Positions 1-8,741 of a DNA stretch of 64,000 bases are shown one piece after another (the first letter of the stretch is position 1; every line of letters starts with the position of its first letter). The stretch is from Idiomarina tyrosinivorans (GTDB lineage Bacteria; Pseudomonadota; Gammaproteobacteria; Enterobacterales; Alteromonadaceae). The notes below the pieces were generated by a model. That model was given only the letters and a program-made list of their open reading frames with translations, did no database searches and was not told where the DNA came from. Where the stretch lies: the NCBI RefSeq assembly GCF_003987475.1, contig NZ_PIQH01000009.1, positions 62,001-126,000 on the forward strand. Reading direction: 5' to 3'. The translations under genes and the position numbers were made by a program.

Positions 1-429
1 GTCGCGCGCTAAAATTTGGTCTAAGGTGCTGGCTATACTGTTGGACTGCTGCTCAGCATTGGCGATATCGTCCACTGAGGCTAACCCTAAATCGTCGGCA
101 AAGGCTTGATTGCCGCCCAACAGTTGTAACTGCTGGTCACGCCAATAAACACGCATTGGTAGGTCGGTAAATACCTGCTGTAATAATTGTAGCGAGGTTG
201 ACGAAAGAATGGGTTGAGAAAATGGCGCAGTTAACGCGGTATTGCGGCTGCGAACCCAAAAATAGATGCCGGAGAGGGCGCTGGCGCATAAAATCAGCAC
301 CAAGGCATAGTCATTCCATGGCGAGGGCGCAACAAAATAGCTCACCACTGCACCCAACTGCAGCAGCGCTAAGCCTTTTTGCAACGCCGGCCAATAACTT
401 TTTACGGACGTTTTGGTGGTTACAGACAT
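1..429 (-). CDS. PAS-domain membrane sensor, N-terminal part only
   Basis: An open frame of 143 codons runs on the minus strand from an ATG at 429-427 to the left edge with no stop, so the rest of the gene lies outside the window. The start of the protein has two hydrophobic stretches, at about residues 14-34 and 39-60, which look like a short membrane hairpin. A PAS-like segment begins near residue 88, with the pieces RVYWRD and GNQAFADDLG. This order (membrane hairpin, then PAS) is common in hybrid sensor kinases and diguanylate cyclases of this group. The output domain is not visible, so kinase versus cyclase cannot be decided. The gene is divergent from gshA, with about 140 bases between them. 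Confidence 0.7.
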   Translation of the reverse strand, partial: MSVTTKTSVKSYWPALQKGLALLQLGAVVSYFVAPSPWNDYALVLILCASALSGIYFWVRSRNTALTAPFSQPILSSTSLQLLQQVFTDLPMRVYWRDQQLQLLGGNQAFADDLGLASVDDIANAEQQSNSIASTLDQILARD

Positions 430-570
430 GGAATAACTCGGTATCATAAAAGTCATAGTGTGCCATGCGCAGTAGATACTGCCAAGCATTCAACAAACTC
501 GAATGGACTGCGGCTACAATTATCAGTAAGCTGTGCCCATAACTGGTATTAGCGTCAGCAGGAACCTCCA

Positions 571-2175
571 TTGCAAGCAAAGCTTGAATCTGTTGTTAAC
601 GCGTTGCAAGCGACAGTGCCAAATTCGGCGTGGTCGGAAATCCAACGCGGTGTAGAGCGTGAAACGTTGCGAATTAATCAGGATGCGACGTTGGCGCAAA
701 CTGATCACCCGTCTAGCTTGGGCAAAACTCTGACCCACCCAACCATTACTACGGACTATTCTGAGTGTTTATTGGAATTTATTACGCCTGTTGAGCGTAG
801 TATCGATAACACCATGGCGCAGTTACGCGATATTCACCGACAAAGTTACCGAGCGGTGGGCGAACAATTGTTGTGGCCAATGAGCATGCCTTGTTACGTC
901 GGTGATGAAAAAGACATTCCGATTGCGCGTTACGGCAATTCTCATAGTGGCCGAATGAAGAGTTTGTACCGTAAAGGATTGACGCACCGCTATGGCGGCA
1001 CCATGCAGATCATTGCTGGAGTGCATTATAACTTCTCGGTTCCACAGAGTATTTGGGATGCTTTAGCGAAGCACCACGGTGAACGCAACACACAACAGTT
1101 TCGTTCTGCGCGCTATTTCGGCCTTATCCGTAATTTCAAACGCGTCAGTTGGGTTATCCCTTATTTATTTGGGGCCTCGCCGGCGGTGTGTAAATCGTTC
1201 TTATCCCATGTTGAGCACAACATCGACTTTAAGATCATGGGCAAGGGCACGGCCTACCGCGATTATGCCACGTCGTTGCGTATGAGCGACCTAGGCTACA
1301 CCAACAAAGAGCAGGCCTCATTGCAAATTACCTACAACTCGGTGGATGAATACATTGCCGGGTTGCGCCGAGCCATCTCGACTAAATCGACGCAGTTCAG
1401 CAAAATTGGAGTGAAAGTCGATGGCGAGTATCGCCAATTAAACGACAACATCCTGCAGATAGAGAACGAGTTCTATTCGCCAATACGCCCTAAACGGGTG
1501 GCGAAAAATGGTGAAACGCCCACGCAAGCGCTTGAGCGCGGTGGGGTTGAGTATATTGAAGTCCGTGCGTTAGATGCTAATCCATTTAGCCCGGTCGGGA
1601 TTACCGCTGAACAAATCAAGTTTTTGGATTTATTATTACTGTATTGCCTGTTTAGCGAGTCTGCACCGTTGAGTTGGGAACAACAGCGAGTTTGCGATAA
1701 CAATTTTAATAAGGTTGTGCTGGATGGCCGTAATCCACGCTTATCGTTGCAAGATGGTGAGCATGAACGTGCTATCGCTGATTGGTTAGAAGCGTTGTTT
1801 TATGATCTCGGTTTGCTGGCGCAAACACTCGACCAAGCCGCTGCACAAGGCGGAACCTATCAGCAAACCTTGGCGGGCTTTTATGAGTGGGTTTTAAACC
1901 CGGAGTTAACCCTGTCTGGACAGTGGATGGCGCTACTCAAAGAGCAAGGATTGGATAATAGTGAACTGGGCATGCAATTGGCGAAAAAGTATCGTCAGCA
2001 ATTGCTCGGTGAGACGCTTGAAGTGTTCACTGACGCGCAGTTTGAGCAATGGCGAGAAGCATCAGAAGCAGCCTTTGCTGAACGCGAAAAAGCCAGCCAA
2101 CACTGTTCGTTTGATGAATTCTTAGCGGACTATTTTACCAAAGCTGCGCAGCCTGCAAAGCCGGAGGCGGAGTAA
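571..2175 (+). CDS. gshA: Glutamate-cysteine ligase
   Basis: GshA joins L-glutamate and L-cysteine using ATP, the first step of glutathione synthesis, in the cytosol. The protein is 534 residues, close to the 518 of E. coli GshA, and is of the proteobacterial type. Residues 26-34 read RGVERETLR, and the conserved TDYSE and LLEFITPV follow. The start is TTG at 571, preceded by AGGA at 560-563; E. coli gshA also starts with TTG, and no in-frame ATG lies near the conserved N-terminus. Glutathione made here would supply the glyoxalase II encoded later in the window (gloB). The gene stands alone, with a hairpin just after its stop codon. Confidence 0.96.
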   Translation: MQAKLESVVNALQATVPNSAWSEIQRGVERETLRINQDATLAQTDHPSSLGKTLTHPTITTDYSECLLEFITPVERSIDNTMAQLRDIHRQSYRAVGEQLLWPMSMPCYVGDEKDIPIARYGNSHSGRMKSLYRKGLTHRYGGTMQIIAGVHYNFSVPQSIWDALAKHHGERNTQQFRSARYFGLIRNFKRVSWVIPYLFGASPAVCKSFLSHVEHNIDFKIMGKGTAYRDYATSLRMSDLGYTNKEQASLQITYNSVDEYIAGLRRAISTKSTQFSKIGVKVDGEYRQLNDNILQIENEFYSPIRPKRVAKNGETPTQALERGGVEYIEVRALDANPFSPVGITAEQIKFLDLLLLYCLFSESAPLSWEQQRVCDNNFNKVVLDGRNPRLSLQDGEHERAIADWLEALFYDLGLLAQTLDQAAAQGGTYQQTLAGFYEWVLNPELTLSGQWMALLKEQGLDNSELGMQLAKKYRQQLLGETLEVFTDAQFEQWREASEAAFAEREKASQHCSFDEFLADYFTKAAQPAKPEAE

Positions 2176-2184
2176 AAAAGAAAC

Positions 2185-2211
2185 CGCGCGACACCGGTGA
2201 CGGTTCGCGCG
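2185..2211 (+). terminator. Hairpin after gshA
   Basis: A CGCGCGA/TCGCGCG stem continues through ACCG/CGGT after one bulged C and is capped by a GTGA loop. An A-rich run precedes it and only a weak T-rich stretch follows. It probably ends the gshA transcript. Confidence 0.6.
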
Positions 2212-2294
2212 TAATTTACAGACGTTCAGGGAATGAACAAAAACTTTGCTGCTCATAAGGTATGAGTCAGTCTTTTTAAAAAAGTTTCAACGCC

Positions 2295-2927
2295 ATGAAA
2301 ATAAAAACGCGACCACCCGTTATTCTGCCGCTGGTTCTGAGCCTGAGCGTTGTGCTTGGGGGCTGTGCCACTGCGCCGCCGCGCCAACCAGACAACCTTT
2401 GTGAAATTTTTTATGAAAAGCCCGATTGGTATGATGCTGCAGCAGACGCACGTGAACGTTGGGGAACCCCCATTCATGTGCCGATGGCAATGATGTATCA
2501 AGAGAGCTCCTTTAAAGAAGACGCGTTACCGCCACGTGATTACCTGCTGGGATTTATTCCGTGGGGGCGAGTGAGCTCGGCCTACGGTTACTCGCAGGCC
2601 AAGACCCTGACTTGGGAAGATTACATGCGCGAGACCGATAACGAGGGTGCGGATCGCGACGAGTTCGAAGATGCCATCGATTTTATGGCGTGGTTTGTGA
2701 AGAAAACTTATGAAATCAATGGCGTGTCTAAGTGGGATGCTTATGCGCAGTACCTCAACTACCATGAGGGATGGGGAGGTTATCGGCGCAAAACCTACCT
2801 GCGCAAGCCGTGGTTAGTGAAAGTTTCGCGGATTGTAAAACAACGGTCACTGACATATGCCGCCCAGCTCAACCGCTGTGAAGAGGATCTTCAACACGGT
2901 TGGCTATGGCGTTTGTTCTTCGGTTAG
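2295..2927 (+). CDS. Lysozyme-fold (SLT-like) lipoprotein
   Basis: This 210-residue protein begins with a lipoprotein signal peptide ending in LGGC, which makes Cys24 the lipidated residue. The mature part looks like a lysozyme-superfamily transglycosylase domain: MMYQESSF places a likely catalytic glutamate at residue 70, and a serine follows it as in SLT domains. Further on are SAYGYSQAK and a Gly/Tyr-rich NYHEGWGGYRRK. Homologous lipoproteins occur in Vibrio and Alteromonadales, but I do not recall a characterised member. A role in peptidoglycan turnover at the outer membrane is inferred. The gene sits convergent to the CorC-type gene; the two ORFs overlap by 4 bases. Confidence 0.8.
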   Translation: MKIKTRPPVILPLVLSLSVVLGGCATAPPRQPDNLCEIFYEKPDWYDAAADARERWGTPIHVPMAMMYQESSFKEDALPPRDYLLGFIPWGRVSSAYGYSQAKTLTWEDYMRETDNEGADRDEFEDAIDFMAWFVKKTYEINGVSKWDAYAQYLNYHEGWGGYRRKTYLRKPWLVKVSRIVKQRSLTYAAQLNRCEEDLQHGWLWRLFFG

Positions 2928-4225
2928 TTATCGTCTTTTGTCAACAGTGGTGGGCGGTAGTATTCCGGCAAAACCCTGAGCGTTTTAATCATGGTGTCAC
3001 TGACTTCGATGATTTCCACTGGGTAGCCGCCGATCCGCAGACTTAACTGATTGTCCGGAATGTCACCTAAGCGTTCGACAATCAAGCCACTCAAGGTTTT
3101 CGGGCCGTCGGTCGGGAATTCCCAGTTCATTTCTTTATTGAGTTCACGCAGGTTAGCTGAGCCCTCAACCAAGAAACTGCCGTCCGGTTGCGGTTGGGTG
3201 GTCTCGCTTGGCGCAGGATTCATCGAGGTCGTGAAATCTCCCACAATTTCTTCCAGAATATCTTCTAGCGTCACTAAGCCTTGAATATCGCCGTACTCGT
3301 CCACGACCAGGCCGATGCGTTCTTTACGACGCTGGAATTTTAGCAGCTGGACATTCAGCGGTGTTCCTTCTGGAATGTAGTAAATATCTCTTGCCGCACG
3401 CACCAGAATAGACTTGTCTGCTTCAAATTGGTTCTTTGTCATCAGTCGCATAACATCGCGAGCATGCAAAAAGCCAATGGCATCGTCGATATCCCCGCGG
3501 TACAATAACAACCGAGTGTGTTGGCCTTGAGCCAGTTGCTTAACAATGTATTTCCAATCGTTATTGATGTCGATGCCAATGATATCGTTACGCGGAATCA
3601 TCACGTCTTCAACCGTGACCTTTTCCAAGTCGAGAATGCTGACCAGCATTTCTTGGTGCGACGTTGGGATCAGGTTGCCCGCTTCATTCACCACCGTGCG
3701 CAGCTCATCGGAGTTGAGTGAGTCGTTGGCTCGGGCAGCGTCCGGACGAACGCCGAGGCAACGCATGAAGCCATTAGTCACAACATTCACTAGCAATACC
3801 AGCGGATACATAACGGTTAGCAACGGCCGTAGTAACAATGAACTTGGAAATGCAATACGCTCGGGATGTAATGCAGCAATGGTTTTCGGTGTTACTTCGG
3901 AAACGATCAAAATCACCAACGTTAAGCCAAAGGTAGCAATCAGTACTCCAGCGTCACCAAACCAACGCATACAAAGAATAGTGGCAACGGCAGAGGCGGC
4001 GATGTTGACCAGGTTATTGCCAATCAGGATGAGGCTGATCAGACGGTCAGGACGATCCAACAGATATTGAACCCGAGCCGCCCCAGCGTGCTGTTGTTGC
4101 ACCAAGTGCCGAAGTCGATAACGGTTAATCGACATCATGCCCGTTTCAGAGCCAGAAAAATACGCAGAAATCAGCAGTAGTACTACAAGAATTACTAATA
4201 AACTACCCGTCGATATGTCGTCCAA
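2924..4225 (-). CDS. CNNM/CBS/CorC-HlyC membrane protein (YfjD/CorB-like)
   Basis: The 433-residue protein has the layout of the CNNM family: an N-terminal DUF21 membrane domain (about residues 1-190), a CBS pair (about 205-325, with VEDVMIPRNDI and VVDEYGDIQGLVTLEDILEE) and a C-terminal CorC-HlyC domain (about 340-430). Members are linked to magnesium and cobalt handling. The best start is TTG at 4225, with AAGGA nine bases upstream and the SGSETGMMSINRYRLRH membrane segment close behind. The gene lies downstream of ypjD on the same strand, and both are next to ffh, as in E. coli (yfjD, ypjD, ffh). Confidence 0.9.
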   Translation of the reverse strand: MDDISTGSLLVILVVLLLISAYFSGSETGMMSINRYRLRHLVQQQHAGAARVQYLLDRPDRLISLILIGNNLVNIAASAVATILCMRWFGDAGVLIATFGLTLVILIVSEVTPKTIAALHPERIAFPSSLLLRPLLTVMYPLVLLVNVVTNGFMRCLGVRPDAARANDSLNSDELRTVVNEAGNLIPTSHQEMLVSILDLEKVTVEDVMIPRNDIIGIDINNDWKYIVKQLAQGQHTRLLLYRGDIDDAIGFLHARDVMRLMTKNQFEADKSILVRAARDIYYIPEGTPLNVQLLKFQRRKERIGLVVDEYGDIQGLVTLEDILEEIVGDFTTSMNPAPSETTQPQPDGSFLVEGSANLRELNKEMNWEFPTDGPKTLSGLIVERLGDIPDNQLSLRIGGYPVEIIEVSDTMIKTLRVLPEYYRPPLLTKDDN

Positions 4226-4292
4226 TGCGGATATCCTTTATTGACACCAGAAAATCTAATGTATGGATGCACTCGGTGAAGTCAACCCTTAG

Positions 4293-5087
4293 TTACCCCA
4301 GTATGACATCTTTCACGAAGCGGCTACCGAAGTATGCGAGGGTTAAAATCAAGCCAGCAATCACGGTGCCAGACACCACTACACGACCGCGAGCACCACT
4401 AAATTTGTGTAACAAAACAATACCGGCATAGGTTGCGAAAGCGATCAGCGAGAGGATGGTCTTGTGCGCTTGACCTTGGGCAAACAAATCGTCCAAAAAC
4501 ACAAAACCGCTGATAATCGCCAAGGCTAGGAGTCCGGTGCCAGCGCTCAATAAGCGGAAAAAATAGCGCTCTACGGTAAGCAGTGGCGGCAGATAATTGG
4601 CAATTGCTGTGCTCTTGCGTTGTTTAAGGACCTTGTTCAAATAGTTGAGTTGCACAGCATAGAGCGTAGCTAGCGCTAAAACACCATAGGCAAGTAGTGA
4701 TAGCACGATGTGAATAACAAGCCCATGAACTGAGGCAATATTGGCGCCCCAACTGACGGGCGTGAATACCACCAAGATCGCACTCAACGCGGCAAATAGG
4801 TAAATGACCGGCCGCAATAACAACCCACTATGGCGATGACCACGGATTAAAGTTAAGCCCGCTAATAGCCACGCAACCACCGATAGGCTAATAGCCACAT
4901 TAAGATGGTCGAATTGGTCGCGTTGCAAATGCCAATAGAGCAAAGCAGCGTGCGCCGCGAAGCCAACAATGGCAGTAATAGAAGCGAGCTTTGAATCGTC
5001 TACGCGCGAATTGGCCAGTGCTCGCAATGTATTGATAGCACTGGCTGAATAACCCAGCAAAGTCAACAGCAATAGCAGATATGCCAT
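4293..5087 (-). CDS. ypjD: CcsA-fold inner-membrane protein YpjD
   Basis: This 264-residue protein is almost entirely hydrophobic, with about eight predicted membrane segments and the fold of the cytochrome c assembly (CcsA) family. The central WGANIASVHGLVIHIVLSLLAY part carries the histidines expected for this family. E. coli YpjD, encoded beside ffh, has been tied to CorB-type metal transport, which fits the CNNM-family gene immediately downstream. The ATG is at 5087-5085. The gene is divergent from ffh, with about 157 bases between their starts. Confidence 0.9.
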   Translation of the reverse strand: MAYLLLLLTLLGYSASAINTLRALANSRVDDSKLASITAIVGFAAHAALLYWHLQRDQFDHLNVAISLSVVAWLLAGLTLIRGHRHSGLLLRPVIYLFAALSAILVVFTPVSWGANIASVHGLVIHIVLSLLAYGVLALATLYAVQLNYLNKVLKQRKSTAIANYLPPLLTVERYFFRLLSAGTGLLALAIISGFVFLDDLFAQGQAHKTILSLIAFATYAGIVLLHKFSGARGRVVVSGTVIAGLILTLAYFGSRFVKDVILG

Positions 5088-5170
5088 GGTATGACGAGAT
5101 CCTATAGTCCTACAGTAAAGGTTGAAGCTTGAGTATACGATCAGGTCTCTATAAACCCAACTGTTAGAGG

Positions 5171-5198
5171 CGAAACTTTCTTGAAGTTTCGTTATAAT
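5171..5198 (+). promoter_or_regulatory. ffh upstream inverted repeat and -10 element
   Basis: A perfect 8-bp inverted repeat (CGAAACTT at 5171-5178 and AAGTTTCG at 5184-5191, 5-base spacer) is followed directly by a consensus TATAAT at 5193-5198. The repeat falls where a -35 box would be, and I see no good -35 sequence there. It may be an operator or an upstream contact site for ffh transcription. The start of ffh is 46 bases beyond the TATAAT. Confidence 0.5.
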
Positions 5199-5244
5199 GG
5201 CGCCATATCGATAATGACGACAACAACGGCGAAGAGAGTCGAAT

Positions 5245-6609
5245 ATGTTTGAGAATTTAACCGAACGCTTATCTCAGACCCTAAAAAATGTAAGTGGGCG
5301 AGGGCGTCTGACCGAGGACAATATCAAGTCGACGTTGCGTGAAGTACGGATGGCACTGCTTGAAGCCGACGTGGCGTTGCCTGTAGTGAAAGAATTTATC
5401 GCACGAGTAAAAGAGCGGGCGGTCGGGGTTGAGGTGAACAAAAGCCTAACACCGGGGCAAGTTTTCGTAAAAATCGTGCAATCCGAACTAGAAACAGCAA
5501 TGGGCGAGGCGAATGTCCCGTTGAACCTTAACGTGCAACCGCCAGCGGTTATTATGATGGCAGGTTTGCAAGGTGCTGGTAAAACCACCAGCGTGGGTAA
5601 GCTCGCCAAGTTCTTGACCGAAAAGCAAAAGAAAAAAGTATTAGTGGTGAGTGCCGACGTCTACCGTCCCGCAGCGATTAAACAGCTGGAAACTCTCGCC
5701 GCTGAAGTTGGCGTCGCATTTTTTCCATCGACCACTGAACAGCAACCTGTGGCAATCGCCGAAGCCGCTATTACTCATGCGCGAAAGCAGTTTTTTGATG
5801 TCGTTTTAGTCGATACCGCCGGTCGCTTAGCGGTCGATGAAGCGATGATGGCAGAAATTCAGCACTTGCACGAAGCCGTGAAGCCGGCAGAAACCTTGTT
5901 CGTCGTTGACGCCATGACCGGCCAAGACGCGGCCAACACGGCGAAGGCCTTCAACGATGCGTTACCGCTGACAGGTGTGGTGCTTACCAAAACTGATGGT
6001 GACGCCCGTGGTGGGGCAGCGCTGTCGATTCGCCATATCACCGGCAAACCGATCAAATTCTTAGGGGTTGGTGAAAAGAACGATGCTTTAGAAGCGTTCC
6101 ACCCGGATCGCGTTGCCTCGCGGATTCTTGGAATGGGCGACATGCTGTCGCTCATCGAAGAGGTGGAGCAGAAGGTCGATCGCGAAAAAGCCGAGAAAGT
6201 TGCCAAAAAGGTGATGAAAAAAGGCGAGTTCTCGTTAGAGGACTTTCGTGACCAGTTGGTCCAAATGCGTGATATGGGTGGAATGATCGGATTGCTCGAT
6301 AAAATGCCGGGAATGGGCAAAATGGGTGACAAAATCAAAGGCCAAATGGATGACAAGATGACGCTTCGGATGGAAGCGATTATTAATTCAATGACAGCGC
6401 GTGAACGGCGCTTCCCTGATGTCATAAAAGGTTCTCGCAAGCGCCGAATTGCAGCAGGTTCTGGTACGCAAGTACAAGACGTGAACCGGCTCCTGAAGCA
6501 ATTTATGCAGATGCAAAAAATGATGAAGAAGATGAAAGGCGGCGGAATGGCAAAAATGTTGCGCGGAATGGGCGGCAAAATGCCGCCGGGAATGTTCCCT
6601 GGACGCTAG
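5245..6609 (+). CDS. ffh: Signal recognition particle GTPase Ffh
   Basis: Ffh binds 4.5S RNA and signal sequences of nascent membrane proteins and delivers ribosomes to FtsY. The 454-residue protein has the helical N domain, then the GTPase G domain (P-loop GLQGAGKTT near residue 107, DVYRPAA, DTAGR, TKTDGDARGG), then a methionine-rich M domain from about residue 300 with MGGMIGLLDKMPGMG and a C-terminal run of MQKMMKKMKG. The length matches E. coli Ffh (453). It starts with ATG at 5245 and is complete. It precedes the rpsP operon, as in enteric bacteria, and is separated from it by a terminator-like hairpin. Confidence 0.98.
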   Translation: MFENLTERLSQTLKNVSGRGRLTEDNIKSTLREVRMALLEADVALPVVKEFIARVKERAVGVEVNKSLTPGQVFVKIVQSELETAMGEANVPLNLNVQPPAVIMMAGLQGAGKTTSVGKLAKFLTEKQKKKVLVVSADVYRPAAIKQLETLAAEVGVAFFPSTTEQQPVAIAEAAITHARKQFFDVVLVDTAGRLAVDEAMMAEIQHLHEAVKPAETLFVVDAMTGQDAANTAKAFNDALPLTGVVLTKTDGDARGGAALSIRHITGKPIKFLGVGEKNDALEAFHPDRVASRILGMGDMLSLIEEVEQKVDREKAEKVAKKVMKKGEFSLEDFRDQLVQMRDMGGMIGLLDKMPGMGKMGDKIKGQMDDKMTLRMEAIINSMTARERRFPDVIKGSRKRRIAAGSGTQVQDVNRLLKQFMQMQKMMKKMKGGGMAKMLRGMGGKMPPGMFPGR

Positions 6610-6628
6610 TACGATGGCCCGATTGCGC

Positions 6629-6656
6629 TTGCATTTATGGTAAAAATCCGTAGAAT
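6629..6656 (+). promoter_or_regulatory. Candidate rpsP operon promoter
   Basis: TTGCAT at 6629-6634 and TAGAAT at 6651-6656 are 16 bases apart. A GC-rich stretch (GTCGGGCTCC) follows the -10, as in growth-rate-controlled promoters of ribosomal protein genes. A hairpin with a T run follows at 6666-6689, so transcripts from here would meet a terminator almost at once. The -35 is a weak match. Confidence 0.5.
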
Positions 6657-6665
6657 TGTCGGGCT

Positions 6666-6689
6666 CCCTGAATCCGTTCGGGGTTTTTT
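6666..6689 (+). terminator. Rho-independent terminator or leader attenuator between ffh and rpsP
   Basis: CCCTGAA (6666-6672) pairs with TTCGGGG (6677-6683) across a TCCG loop of the stable UNCG type, and six T residues follow. It is well formed. It may end ffh, or it may act as an attenuator if the candidate promoter just upstream is the one that drives rpsP. Confidence 0.75.
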
Positions 6690-6728
6690 GCTTTAACTTA
6701 ACAAACACAACAGTAATTGAGGAACGCA

Positions 6729-6977
6729 ATGGTAACCATTCGTTTACAACGTGGTGGCGCGAAAAAAAGCCCCTTCTACCAAATGGTAGTGACTGACAGC
6801 CGTAACTCTCGTGACGGCCGTTTTATCGAAAATGTCGGTTTCTTTAACCCTGTGGCTCGTGGCCAGGAAGAACGTATCCGTATCGACCTAGAGCGCATCG
6901 AACACTGGGTTGGCCATGGTGCAACATTGTCTGAGCGTGTTGCTAAATTGGTCAAGGACGCTCGCGCAGCGGCCTAA
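6729..6977 (+). CDS. rpsP: 30S ribosomal protein S16
   Basis: S16 is a small-subunit assembly protein. The ATG at 6729 is preceded by TGAGGA at 6718-6723 and gives 82 residues, the same length as E. coli S16; the in-frame TTG at 6717 would remove that ribosome binding site. The start [10 protein letters not shown] and the motif [12 protein letters not shown] are characteristic. It is the first gene of the conserved rpsP-rimM-trmD-rplS operon. Confidence 0.98.
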   Translation: MVTIRLQRGGAKKSPFYQMVVTDSRNSRDGRFIENVGFFNPVARGQEERIRIDLERIEHWVGHGATLSERVAKLVKDARAAA

Positions 6978-6994
6978 TAGCTTTAAGAGTGACT

Positions 6995-7519
6995 ATGGCA
7001 GAATCGCAAGACACAGTTGTTATCGGCCGCTTCGGCGCGGTATACGGCGTTAAAGGTTGGTTGCGAATTCAGTCGTTCACAGAACACGCTGAAGCTATTT
7101 TTGATTATCGCCCTTGGCTTGTCGGGCGGACAGCAAAAGCTATGCAAGTCGCCGAATGGCGGTTCCACGGTAAAAGCATTATTGCTCGCGTGGAAGGTAT
7201 CGAAGACAGAGATGAAGCGGCCAAACTTACCGGCCAAGACATCGTTGTTGATGCCCAAGTTTTGCCTGAGTTGTCGGAAGATGAGTTTTACTGGCGCGAC
7301 CTGATCGGCCTGCAAGTATTAAATACTGACGGTTACGATATGGGCGTGGTGGAGCAGATTATGCCAACGGCATCGAATGACGTGTTAGTGGTGAAAGCCA
7401 ATGCACGGGATGCATTTGGTAAAAATGAGCGTTTGATTCCTTTCGTGCAGAGCGAATATATCGTCTCGGTAGATACGGAAGCGAAACAAATTACGGTTGA
7501 CTGGCCGTCGGACTTTTAA
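6995..7519 (+). CDS. rimM: 16S rRNA processing protein RimM
   Basis: RimM binds S19 and the 30S head and helps late maturation of the small subunit. The sequence [17 protein letters not shown] opens the N-terminal beta-barrel domain, and a PRC-barrel domain follows from about residue 95 ([14 protein letters not shown]). I chose the ATG at 6995 because TAAGAG lies five bases upstream; a GTG at 6989 is possible but has no ribosome binding site. The product is 174 residues. The stop codon overlaps the trmD start (TAATG), so the two are probably translationally coupled. Confidence 0.96.
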   Translation: MAESQDTVVIGRFGAVYGVKGWLRIQSFTEHAEAIFDYRPWLVGRTAKAMQVAEWRFHGKSIIARVEGIEDRDEAAKLTGQDIVVDAQVLPELSEDEFYWRDLIGLQVLNTDGYDMGVVEQIMPTASNDVLVVKANARDAFGKNERLIPFVQSEYIVSVDTEAKQITVDWPSDF

Positions 7520-8271
7520 TGGCGCAAAACCTCAGAATTGGCGTAATAAGCCTATTTCCGGAGATGTTTAGCGCGATCACTGATTACGGCGTAACGCGTC
7601 GCGCAGTGGAACAAGGTCTGTTGACAGTCGAGTGTTGGAATCCCAGAGATTTCACTCACGATAAGCATCGTACCGTTGATGATCGTCCTTATGGCGGTGG
7701 TCCGGGTATGTTGATGATGGTACAACCTCTGGTTGACGCCATCGCCGCTGCGAAGCAATCGTTAGGTGAAGGGACTCCAGTGATATATCTGTCTCCACAA
7801 GGCAAGAAATTGGATCATGCCGGGGTGAAATCACTGGCTGAGCATGATCGCATGATTCTCATTGCTGGCCGTTATGAAGGTATCGACGAACGTGTTATTG
7901 AACAGTATGTCGATGCAGAATGGTCCATTGGGGATTTCGTATTGAGTGGGGGAGAACTCCCAGCGATGGTCTTAATTGATGCTGTCGCGCGGTGGGTTCC
8001 AGGAGTGCTAGGCCACGATGCGTCAGCGACAGAGGATTCTTTTACTGACGGATTGCTAGACTGCCCACACTATACGCGCCCTGAAGACTTTAACGGCAGT
8101 AAGGTACCGGCAGTATTACTGAGCGGTAACCACGAGAAAATTCGACGCTGGCGTTTGCAGCAAGCTCTAGGTAGAACTTGGCTGCGACGACCTGAATTAA
8201 TTAGCAACCTAGCTCTGACTGACGAGCAGACCTTGTTGTTAACCGAGTTTAAGCAACAAGACGACTGCTAG
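7519..8271 (+). CDS. trmD: tRNA (guanine37-N1)-methyltransferase
   Basis: TrmD makes m1G37 in tRNAs with a G at position 36, using S-adenosylmethionine bound in a trefoil knot, and so prevents +1 frameshifting. The 250 residues contain the N-terminal [12 protein letters not shown], the PYGGGPGM loop, the knot segment [13 protein letters not shown] and [14 protein letters not shown], then the C-terminal helical domain with a [10 protein letters not shown] motif. Its ATG overlaps the rimM stop by one base. Confidence 0.98.
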   Translation: MAQNLRIGVISLFPEMFSAITDYGVTRRAVEQGLLTVECWNPRDFTHDKHRTVDDRPYGGGPGMLMMVQPLVDAIAAAKQSLGEGTPVIYLSPQGKKLDHAGVKSLAEHDRMILIAGRYEGIDERVIEQYVDAEWSIGDFVLSGGELPAMVLIDAVARWVPGVLGHDASATEDSFTDGLLDCPHYTRPEDFNGSKVPAVLLSGNHEKIRRWRLQQALGRTWLRRPELISNLALTDEQTLLLTEFKQQDDC

Positions 8272-8306
8272 CAGCGGACAGTTTAATCTAGGAAAGAGAG
8301 GCCAAC

Positions 8307-8663
8307 ATGGCAAAAGTAAGTCAAAATATCATCAAGCAGCTCGAAGACGAGCAGATGAAAAAAGATCTCCCTGAGTTCGCTCCGGGTGACACTGTTGTCG
8401 TTAATGTTAAAGTTAAAGAAGGCTCGCGTGAGCGTTTGCAGGCGTTTGAAGGCGTCGTCATTCGCGTACGCAACCGCGGTTTGCACTCTGCATTCACGGT
8501 TCGTAAGGTATCTAGCGGCGAAGGTGTTGAGCGTACATTCCAAACGCACAGCCCATTGGTTGATAGTATCACAGTGAAACGTCGTGGTGCTGTTCGCCGT
8601 GCGAAACTGTACTACTTGCGTGAGCGTTCAGGTAAATCAGCGCGTATTAGAGAAAAGCTGTAG
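8307..8663 (+). CDS. rplS: 50S ribosomal protein L19
   Basis: L19 lies at the interface of the two ribosomal subunits. The 118 residues contain the family pattern [14 protein letters not shown] followed by [11 protein letters not shown] and the basic C-terminal [22 protein letters not shown] a few bases before the ATG at 8307 is the ribosome binding site. It is the last gene of the operon and is followed within 25 bases by a strong terminator. Confidence 0.98.
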   Translation: MAKVSQNIIKQLEDEQMKKDLPEFAPGDTVVVNVKVKEGSRERLQAFEGVVIRVRNRGLHSAFTVRKVSSGEGVERTFQTHSPLVDSITVKRRGAVRRAKLYYLRERSGKSARIREKL

Positions 8664-8683
8664 GCGCGCGATTGATCTGCAGC

Positions 8684-8714
8684 AAAAAGCCCAGTCAAAT
8701 GACTGGGCTTTTTT
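8684..8714 (+). terminator. Terminator of the rpsP-rplS operon
   Basis: AAAAAGCCCAGTC pairs with GACTGGGCTTTTTT around an AAAT loop. The stem is perfect and ends in six T residues. The A run on the left means it could also act on the other strand. Confidence 0.93.
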
Positions 8715-8741
8715 GTAGCTAAACCGCTATGATGTAGCGAT

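Noticed and set aside
311-580. Open frame of 89 codons on the minus strand before gshA
   Set aside because: It spans the divergent promoter region and overlaps the start of the PAS sensor gene in another frame; the sensor is the better supported gene.
3546-4070. Open frame of 174 codons on the plus strand within the CorC-type gene
   Set aside because: It is antisense to a clear CNNM/CBS protein and has no recognisable domain or start signal.
5859-6578. Open frame of 239 codons on the minus strand within ffh
   Set aside because: The frame lies fully antisense to the conserved G and M domains of Ffh and gives an isoleucine/serine-rich product like no known protein.
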